64,000 nt of DNA from Lateolabrax maculatus. Taxonomy: Eukaryota > Chordata > Actinopteri > Acropomatiformes > Lateolabracidae. Under the pieces are notes generated by a model that was not told the DNA's origin, searched no databases, and was given only the letters and a program-made list of their open reading frames with translations. Both the position numbers and the translations under genes were made by a program. The stretch is taken from positions 5,293,501 to 5,357,500 of the forward strand of contig CM062214.1 in the NCBI GenBank assembly GCA_031216445.1, given 5' to 3'. Shown here in pieces: positions 27,201-38,082 of this stretch. How positions within the stretch are numbered: the first letter of the stretch is position 1; each line of letters begins with the position of its first letter.

Positions 27201-30200
27201 AACATGGGGCTTGTCTGTGCCAGATGACCTGATACGAACCCAGATGGATTTGAATTTGTGCTCTTGTACTGGCCAAAATGTATGAATCAAGGGTTAATTT
27301 AATTTTGAAACCCAATCTTATTTGTATTTCCCACATTCCAAGTGTCCATGGTCATTTTAGTTCTGTGTTTTTGAAGTGAAAAGTGTTTGTTGAGCTTGAT
27401 TACAGTAGCTCCCGCTGCCTTTGTTCAGTTCCTGGTGTGAATTTTGCTTGCAGTTGCAGTGGACAGCACAACAAAAAGCATCTTAGTGCAAGCTGTCATA
27501 TGGGTACTATATCATGTATTTAAGTATTACATGGCACATGCTGAGCTGACCAAAGGGGTGATGCATGAATAAAATGCTGCAGACCTTGTGTCTACCTGAC
27601 ACTGTTGTTAGCTCAGATCCCCTGGTACATGTTTGGTGACTGGTGTTGTACCCTGCTGAATGCATCTCTGACTCACATGGGCTTGGTCCAGGCTGCTTAA
27701 ACTGCATCACTTAAAGGTGCTGATCAATCCATTTACATCACACAGCTGATGATATATAACAGACAGTTCAATGCTGAGCTCTTGGTGGTTCACCACATGA
27801 ACTCTTGTCACAAAATGCTGAAACCCTCCCATTCTGCACTCCAGACAGGCTCTGAAGTATCTGACAGAATCTGTTAGGATAATGAATGTTTAATTGCAGT
27901 GGAGTAACCTGGAACATGCCCCCGATTCTAACCTTGAAAGCCATCTGGACAGTGTGGGTAATCCACGTGATGTTTGACGTTACACTGACTCTGCATATTG
28001 CCTGCTGCACCTTAACTCTGTACCACAGAGATGTGCAATGGAAATGCCAAAACAGTATTATTATTATTTTTTTATTTTGTCATTGAAGTTACATTAATTT
28101 GTGGTAGACATTAGTTTTTAACTTTGTTTAAGCTATTTGACTGATTTTGCTTTATTTAGGGCTCATTATTTATGAGCTTTATTTTACAATAATCAATCTG
28201 GCAATTTATTTTGAATACTCAAAAACTGTTAAATTATCAATAATACAAATCTGGATGAAAATTAAATTATAGAAAATTGGATTAGAAAAAGGAAATGTTT
28301 ATAGTCATTTTTAATTAAAAGAATTTTTGTGTTATCCGAAGAGTTTTTGAGTTCTGCTTATCAAGAGGTCCCGTATTTACCTCAAGAAATCTGCCTGACA
28401 GAAAGAACTTCTGGTTGCATTTGACTGTAAAATCAGTTTGAAATTCTGTTTGGATCTGTACCTTTTTAATAAAATCTGTGAAATCTTTGAAAACCAGTTG
28501 AAGCCAAAAACAATGAACATTATCTATAATCCTTCCCGGCTGTTCAGTTTCTTTTTTCACCACTTTGTTCATCAGTGGTGGACATATTTGCTGAAAAAGA
28601 CAGAATCCACAATAGACTGTATATTCCTGACTCAGTGAAAATATTTCACTTTATTTTTTTTTTATTAAAAGTTACGCAATTGTTTTGTAATTTTTGATAA
28701 TTGTTTTTGTTTCATATTCTTTGTTGTAAATGATGCCAAAGGTGAATTTAGTTCTGGTCATTTGCTTTAATTGTGCAGTATTAGGGGTCAGTTCTTAGAA
28801 TGCACTGTTGAAGTACTGGTAGCTCTCACACTTCTATGTAATGTCTTATTGTAATAACTTTACTGCCAACAGTACGTTTCCTTGTAATTTTCAACACTCT
28901 GTTTTTTTTTTCAATCTTCCATTTTCCATTTTCCTTTTTTCCCCACATTTCATTCATTTTCTTTTTTTCCCGAATTCATTTTTCTCTGTTCTGTTCACTT
29001 CATTTTGTTCAGTCTGTTTCAACTTTCCAATGCTGCACCCTCTGATTGGCTGATTCCTGCCAGCGGGGAAGGTGACGATTGGCCGGCTTCGGTCATAAAA
29101 TCTTGATCGTTTTGCTTTTGCATTGGCTGCCTCTGTAGCTCCACCCGCCTTTCACCTAACCAAGATTAACCAATCACAAACCAGCGTGAGTCCCGATTAT
29201 GCAGTAGTCGGTAAAGGTGTTATGTGTAGCATTGTGATAAATAAATAATAAATAGAACAGTAAATTAAATATTATACTTTGGTTAAATTACTATAAACAA
29301 ATTGCATTATGTTAACCACAATTGTTCACCTCTACCTAATGCCACTCATACTTTTAGTTCTTGCATTTCTCAAAAATAAGACTATGTGCCCTTTAAATGA
29401 TGTGGCTGCCGTTATCCTATAATTTTGTTATTCTGAACAAATTCCATGAAAAGACCAAAACCAACGATGTGTTAGTCTGTTTACCAATACTTTCCAAATT
29501 CCCCGGCCTGTCTGTGGTTACGTTAGCGGTGTGGCTCGAGGGACAATCGGCTGGTCCTCCACTTTGGTCCACACGGAAATATCTCAACAACTATCGGATG
29601 GATTGCTATGAAATTTTGTACATACATTAAAGGTCCCCAGAGGATGGACCCCACAGATTTGGTTAAACCCCTAACTTTTCATCTAGAGCCACCATGAGGT
29701 TCACAGCTGAGGTTTTGAGCGACCTGTCCGGACTACTGTTGGATGGATTGCCGTGACATTTGGTGCAGACATTCACGCTCCCCAAATGATGAATCCTAAT
29801 AACTTGAGTGTTAGCTTAACCTTTTCTTTAGCACCTTCATCTGCTCAATATTTTGTTTTATGACCAAGTACCTACAAGAAGTTAGGACATCCCCTCAGCC
29901 TCAGCTGTACTATGTGTTTACTGCTAATGAGCATGAGATGATAAATTTGGTAAACCGTATTCCTGCTAACCATCAGCATGTTAGCATTGTCACTGTGAGC
30001 TGATAACATGACCGTAGACTAATAGTCTTGTTTTTTAGTTTTTTATAATTTTGGCCAAGTGATCTTCCTGGTCCTGGCTGTGATGCAAAGTTTGCACAAG
30101 TATCGAATATAGTCTTGTCTTTTCATGGGATTAGGTGACAATAAGGAAAGTATATGACATAACTGGGCTTATGCTTAAAGCTCGCCATGAAAGATCAGCG

Positions 30201-33200
30201 CCCTCAGTTTCATAAAACAAGCAGATTTCTGATTTTCTGAATCAGACCTGTTAGAGGCTGTTGGAAGCTTGTGGTGATGGTTAACCGATGCACACACAGC
30301 ACCTTTCCGTTGGTTTGTTTCTCAGCCGTTCTGTTCGTTTGGTGTCGTGCCATCTGAGCTAACCCAGCTAACCCTCCCGCTGTGCAGTGTCCCTCCCTAA
30401 CCTCCCTAACACCAAACGTCCACCTGAATGCCCCTGAACTCAATGTTTCTCTCTGATGTGTTATCAGCAGCAGCCTCCCTTTTTGTCAGGCCCGCTTTGA
30501 CGGTAACGAATGTATCCACGTGTCTGTGGTCTGTCTGTGGTTCCCTCTGTTTCAGAAGGAGCCCCCCCAACCTCAGAGCCCCTCTCCAGATCTCTCTCAT
30601 GTACCTCCTAGACTTTGCTCAGGAGATCTGCAGCCCCATAGCAGCTTTTTGCACACTGCCAGATACATTTTTTTCGGCTGTATTCTGTATGTTTCGTAGT
30701 TTTGTTTATAATAAGTCTTGAAGCCGCCTGCAAACCTGGTTATTTGTTTTCCACGTTGATAATTACTGTAAAATTGCTTAATTTATGATATTTATAAGCT
30801 GTAAATATATTCAAAAATAAATCCATTTGATTACATAAATAATTTGCTTCGTGGTTTGTTACCAGTTAGTTGAATTGCACTCTTTGAGTAATTCCAAGAA
30901 ACCGGAGCTTAGACCTGATTGTGCCGCATTTCCATGTCTTTTAACCCCAAAATTAACAACTTTTGTCTAAAGGCCTCCCTCAAAGCAAATCCTCTTTCCA
31001 CCTTTGTGCTAAGTTGATGTAACATCACCCACACAAATCGTATTCACAATCACAGCTTTTGTTAACTCAACAATTAACATGTGCTTTGTAACGTGATGAA
31101 AAGCTGAACAACCGTTTAGTTTCTGCTGCGGATTCAAAGGGAGCCACACAGCAGTGGGCTCAAACAGCTTGCCCTTAATCAGAACGCTTTTAAAAGCTTC
31201 TGCTGCAAGAAAAAAAAGGAGAATTGTCATTTGAACGCAACATGAAAAACAGACAGAAACATTAGGCTATATGCAAAAGCTGTAATCAGACACTGTTGAA
31301 CTAAGTTACTTCATTAAACTACACTCCGGTCGACCTGAACAGAATTGAAGTGAATTACTTGTCAGTCCCTCCTGTCAGCTTCCTTGTGGGTTCTGCTAGT
31401 GGGTCTGCTCTATCCTTTCCTCTGGGTTTGGTGTCTAAGTATCATTTTATAAAGTTTTACCCTGCTGTGCTTCTGACAAGCCAAACCAACGTGAGAATCG
31501 TCCATGGGCACAATTGAAAGAGTCCCATCAATTAAAGGTCTGGTAGTCTAAGGGCTGATGGGCACACTGCATACAAAGGTTGTGTCGAGATATTTTAATT
31601 TCTGTGCTGTGACCAAGTGGATTCACCTCTGTACAATGTTGACTTCATTACTCTGTGAGTACTGTTATGAACATGTCTTGTATTTTATCAGTGCTTGTGC
31701 TGCTAATAGAATTGAATATTTCACTGTGGAGTAAAACATCTGGAGTGAAGCATGTGTCATGTTCAGAAGCAGAAACTATTCAGTATTTCACATAAGTGCT
31801 TTTACTGTATGAAATGTATATTAAGATATGTTTGCAGCCTAAATGGAATTTATTTGTTTGCAACCATTATTTGACTGATTGTTTTAGATAATATAGTACA
31901 CAAGTAACCGCTAACCTGTTAATTCTGAAGTAGACTCCCAGTGAGACATTTTGCATGAAAAGCTACATGCCAATACATTTATACTGTATTAATCCAAAGC
32001 TAGTTAAACCTTAATGCCCACATACTGTTTTTATTTGCAGGTGGGGGGTCCAGCTTGCATATGGAGCAGCTCGATAAAGGTCAGAAAAAAGTTCCTGAAG
32101 ACACAGAGATGGCTGTTGAAGCTTTGGATGATTCCTGTATACCCAAACCCACAGCACAAGATACGAAAGGGGCCGGGGGTCAAATCCAGGAGGGCACCAA
32201 AGGTCAGTGTGACCCCTCCAGTACGACATGTGGTCCTGAAATATGCAGCACTGGGTAAATGCTGTTTCTGGTTGGGTGACCTAAAGGAAGTCGTTCTCTC
32301 TCTGCCTCTATTAACAAAGATACTGTGTGGCGAAAATGGCTTTTCAGCCCTTGTTATTGCTTGAAAACATGATATCCCCTGAGGGGGAATCTTAAACTGG
32401 CTGAACTTTAGCTTGTGACCCTTATGGTAAGTGTGTGTGTTTGTGTTGGAGTCCCTACCCTTAGTAAAGTCTGGGAAACCAGGGTGCGTCTGACAGACTG
32501 TAGAATTTCTCCCACACTTAGCTGAAGGCTTATTTTATCTCAGCAGTAGAGTTTTCCTGGCCTCAATTGTCTGTCCACACACATTTCTGCACACGCAGCA
32601 ACATGGTGACTCAGTCTCAGCTCCCAGATCCCCTGACTTTTCCTCTAGCGCCGACTTAAAGTGACATTTATGGTGTTTTGAGTGAAATGGCATTATCAAC
32701 TGTTGGATAGATTGCCGTGAAATGTTGTTCAGATGTTCATGTGCCCTTCAGGATGAATTGTAATTTTGATGATCCTCTTGACTTCTCATCTAGCGCCATC
32801 GTCAGGGCAAAGTTTAATTTGTTTTAGATAGATGATTCTTATGGTGTCATATTATTTTTTGAGGCTAATCACCTGTAATCACTTAACATATGACATGCTG
32901 TATGTTTACAGCAAGTGTGGAGAACCAGAGCCAACGCTGTTTACCTGAAAACACACTCTAGAGCTATTTGGTCACTGTAACAGGTGAAGTCTGCCAGTCT
33001 CATTTTTGTTTTGGTCTCCCATCTCTGTAGAGCACAGTAATTCCAAACAGAATAATCGATGGAAACGGAAGATCAGAGCAAGTGAGTACCTCCAGATATT
33101 TATTTTTTCTGTCTGCTTCTTCAACTCCATTTTCCTTGTTTTTAACTGTCTCTTCATTTAGGTTTGATTAGAACTGAAGCCTGGCCTGTTTCTACTGATA

Positions 33201-36200
33201 GATTGTAATGTAGTATTTGCAGTATAACCCATCGGATTTCTTTTGCATGCTGTGCTATGTTTATAGTCATGCTCGATCCAATCATATCAGTATTTATTTG
33301 TCAAACAGCCTCAGCTACAGTTGATAGAAATGTCACAGTGCTGAGCAGAGAGTTGTAATAATAATCAGATGTGTGTGTGTTTCTGTAACATGTACACATA
33401 TGAATATAAGATTGTGGTTAATAAATTAAATAACTGTAAGTGGGGAGGTGTCCTAACAGAAAGACAAGAAAAGGCAGTGTGTCTGAGGTCAGTCCAGACA
33501 TGAACATTGTTGTAATGCAGCATGCACAACACCAGAGGTCAGTATTGTTCTCTTTGAAACACAATGCAAGTCTGAAGTTTAATGCCTCTTCTGTGTCTTA
33601 CCATTGCAAACTGCATCATTTATTTTATACTTTTCAATTAGGAATGTTTTGTTACATGTAACTTACACCGGTGTAACTGTAGAACAGGCTCATAGTAGGA
33701 AAATAACTGATAACATGAACTATGGCTCTGTTTTATTCAAGTGAGTAAGTCATGGCAGTGGGACAGTGAGCCAGCGTGCACAATACCAGGACCCTGAAAC
33801 TGAAGCAGCTAAAAATTCAGCCATCTTTCATTGTATTGGTTATCCCTGTGTTTCAGTAAAAAATGTTTTACGGCATGCTTACATCTCAAAGAGAGTTTGT
33901 TAGCAGTGATGAATCATATTCTGCTGGTGTCTTTACATGTATTCAGAAATAGCTACGATTCACAACAGAGCTTTTGCGAAGTTTTGATAATTATGCTACT
34001 GTTTCAGTTTGACAGGCGGAATGACACAAAATCCCCAAAATGAAAATAGGTAACATCCGTAACATAACATGACATGGCGTTCAACTTCCACAGGGACCAG
34101 AGCTAGGTGATATCTGAAATTCTAGTCCTTCTCAAACCAACAGCTAAGAGTGCGCTCTCTACCCTCATACAGCCTTCCCTCTGATCTTCATCAAGCACTT
34201 CCAGAAGAGCTGTCCGCTGGACAAAGATGGACCAGAGACTGTCCCTGAAGCCGAATCTGACTTCGAGGAGATCCCTTCAGCAGAAAAGCAGACTGTACGT
34301 TCCATGGATTGTATTTTAGATTTATTGGACACACACCACATATAGTGTCCATGTACTTTTTTAGAACAGTCTTATAATTGAGAATTATATAACTAGAGTT
34401 AAAACGTCTTCTGTATAATTCATTGACATTACATGGATACTTTTTATTCCTGTTTTCTCAGAACTCCGAGGGCGGTTCCAAGACGTCAGCAGATACCCAG
34501 AATGCCTCAGAGGGAGGGGAGGGGAGTGAAGAGTCCCCAGCTACAACAAAGGCTAACGTGTCCAGCCCAAAGAAACGCTTGATGTTATCTCTTTCAGAGA
34601 AAGAGAAGCTCCTGAACTGGGACATACTGTCGACACCAGAGGAAACCCAGATTAACACCAAAAACACACATCAACATACAGCCCAGGTGGAGATACACAT
34701 TCATTAAGGCAGTAACATCCGTTGTTCTAGAGAAGAATCCGCCTGCACATGAAATGTCTCTCTGCTCTTTATATCTCACTACTCCTTCCTCCTTCACTAA
34801 ATGCAGTGGCCCAAAGGCGATGATGTGAGCAAGATAAGAGGGGTTAAATCCACATTATGTTGACCGCATTTTTCCCGTTCTCTTGATGTTTTATCAGGTA
34901 CAAGCAGAGACAGAACCAGATAAGCCTCAGGCGGACTCGGGCCAGGACGGGGAACCATCCCCGAGCCAAACCTCCGCCTCGTCCCCCTCGGCCTTCCAGC
35001 TTATAGCCAACGCCTTCAGGAGGACATTTAGTGTGACCAACCCCTCCAGCGGCTCCAACACTGCAGTCAAAATGTCTGTATAAAATACTTTGTTCAGAGT
35101 TTTATTTTAAGCACCACATTAAAGCTGCTGTAGGCAAGGTTTTTCTATTTAAATCCACATGTCTTATCAGTCTAAATTGCCTACTTTATGTTTATGCTTA
35201 TGTGGACTTTTGCACTACTCTGTACTTGTTGCGCACCAATACACCACAGCAAATTCCTTGTATGTGAAAACCTACATGGCAATAAACATGATTCTGATTC
35301 TGATTTTGTTTTGTATCATGATTTGTCTCTCGCTTTACTAGGAGGACCAAACGCCACGGCCCCCACAAACAGAGGCCAATGTCCGAAGGAGCGTTTGGCC
35401 TTAGCTCCCTCTTCGGCATCGCAGGCCCCGAGCCAGCCACGGACGAAGAAAAGGCCGGCAAACGTGACAGTCTGTGGACGTCTGTAGGCGCTGATCCGTG
35501 GGGGGGCGGGCGGGACCTGCCCTCTCTGTTGCAGCAAGTGTCCCTAAAGGGCCGCAGAGATTCCGGAGGGGTGTTCGCTGACGACATGGCCTCATTGCCC
35601 CGCAAGAGGGTCAGCCTGTTCTCATCCCTGAGGCTGAGGAAGAGGGAGGAGTCGGATAGCGAGGGGCAGGACCAGGAGGTGCAAAAGGAAATCAGGACGA
35701 TACTCGCCAACCTCAAAAACAAAGGTTGGTGCAGTGATTCACAACCTTTTTCGGCACGGGATCCTTTAAACCTGCATAGAATGTTTTTTCTGGCCAACTA
35801 GGGACAGTGCAACAAACTCTAAACAAAACATTGACTTGTAAAGTTGTTATGCTGAACGTGTTAGCGATCTACACGTGCTCATTAACACATCCAGTAGACA
35901 TCGAGCAACATAAGCATTTACTTGGAGTCATGTTTCAGGCGACGTAAATCTACTGAGGCAAATATCTGCCTCTGCTAACTGCTAGATGCTCAGCTATGTT
36001 CACCAGTTAGTCTCTAACTGTTGCTAACAGGTGAATTATACAGTGGGTCTATAAGAGCTCTTTTTATTACTGAAAACAGCTGCCTGTTGCGTCTGAAAAG
36101 GGCACTGATGAGAGAAGTGAGAATCAACTAAATCAGTAAAGTTGTGGCCCCCACAACAAATAGCAGAAATATGTTTCAGCTCATTGTTTTGGTTTTGCTG

Positions 36201-38035
36201 AAAGACACTAAAATGTTGAGCTGAGGGGAACTGCAGAGTTATATGATACTTCTCTGTGGGTTTGTCGCTGCGAGCGACTTCTTTCACATTACACATAGTT
36301 GATCAGTTGTTGACATGAAAATATTTATTGGAGCAGTTTTAAAATGAAGCAGTATCTACTAGCGACCCTTTGTGAGAGGCTGAGTTATGAGTTAAACAAA
36401 GGAGTGATGTTTCCTACACATATTGTTTCATTTATATCAGCCTAATGTAAAACTATCCAGTAATTCATAATAAAAAGCAAAGATTAGAGAAAAGTCTAAA
36501 GAATCTGTCATGCTTTTTAGATTTTATGTGTTTTACAAGTTTTACATGAAAACACTTGTTTTGTGCTTCCATGTAAACTTAAAATGTTTCAGAGTTACTT
36601 GGCTAATGTTTTTATTTCTTCTTTTTAAATCTAGCCTCCAGTCAACAGAATCTGGAAGAGCTGTCGTCTAGTGACGACGAACATGAAAACCTGACATCCA
36701 ATCAGAAGGTTTGTATACACCATTTCTACTCACTGAAAGGCAGCACAATGCAGGGAAGTGTTACACCTACTGTATTTGCACGTGTGTACAATGTCTAAAC
36801 TGTTTTTTGCACCTCTTTGTCCCAGTTGTGTACAGAGAGGCAGAGGAGGAAGCAGGAGAAGACGGTGGCCCAGCAGGCTAAAAGAGAGCAGCTGAAGAGG
36901 CTTCACAGAGCTCAGGTTCCTTTCAGAGTCACTCATTTTGAATTGAGCGGTTCATGTCAGAGAGCTGTCCATGGCCTCAGTACACTGCACCATAATACAT
37001 TTTACGTTTTCAACATTTACCTGATGTCTTTTAAGCACAAAAGTGTAATGATCCACCGTGTCTAGAGAAGTACATGTATAGTACAACTCAGTTAATGCTC
37101 AGTCTGACTGCACTGAAAGTGAACCAGTGCCTGGTTCAATTTCCTCAGGTTTAATATTAATTATTCTTCACCTTCCTGTTGGATTCTGATGCTATGTAGG
37201 GGGTAATGTTTTATTAAAGTCACACTAAGCACCAGTCTAAATTTCAGCTTTGGGCTGCAAAAGGGAAAATCATCTATAGAATTCATCTTATTTCCCCACA
37301 TTAAATGAACAGTTCAATAGTTTGGGAAAAAACACTTATTCCCTTTCTTGTGTGCATCTTCAGTCACAATTCCATTAAAAAAAATGTTGATTTCATTACC
37401 TACGGACAGAGCCCGTTTCCAGTCTTTCCACTAAGCTAAGTTAACCGGCTGCTGGCTCCAGCCGAATGCTGAACGTATAGAGACTGGTATTGTATTGTGG
37501 TATCCAACTCTTGGCAAGAAAGTTAATGAGAATATTTCCCAAACATGTCAAACTTTAACTTTGCCATGCAGGGACATCTGTCTGACATGATATGCTCACA
37601 GCATCCTTTCACCTACATGGTATAGATGTGGAGGCAGAAATCACAGAGAAAGATCCCTCCAACCTAAACTCGGACAAAAACTCATCTGTTTTGATCACGT
37701 GTCTTGTGTAATGTCCTCTTTTCGCATCGCCCAGGCGATCCAGAGACAACTGGAGGAGGTCGCAGAGAAACAGAGTGATGTGGAGGACAGAGGAGTGGCC
37801 ATAGAAAAGATAATAAGAGGAGAAACAGGTGAAGCAACAATACACACAGACACACACACACACACACACAGACACACACGCCGAACATGCAAACCTTAGA
37901 GAGGTCCTTGAGCCTAAACAACAAATTGCAAAGCTACTTTTAATGAAACACTTCATTGATGCTTCATCTTTTATAGTACAGGGCTTTGTTTGTTCTAGTC
38001 TTGTCAAGTTCTAGCAAAGCATATGGCCTGTCTGA

Positions 38036-38082
<47 letters not shown>

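Larger units (their letters stand above)
27191..32040 (+). other. mical2: 4.8-kb segment between short-isoform end and long-isoform exons
   Basis: 3'UTR of the short form in its first part, then intron of the long form. Contains an interspersed repeat (29500-30040), the candidate terminal exon at 30556 and several AATAAA words. Confidence 0.75.

Noticed and set aside
32041..32364. Phase-0 reading of the exon at 32041 (VGGPACIWSSS...)
   Set aside because: It is open, but would require a phase-0 partner and would then join the next exon out of the WKRKI frame. The phase-1 reading fits both sides.
35198..35797. 199-codon minus-strand open frame
   Set aside because: It is the antisense shadow of mical2 exon 35342-35724.
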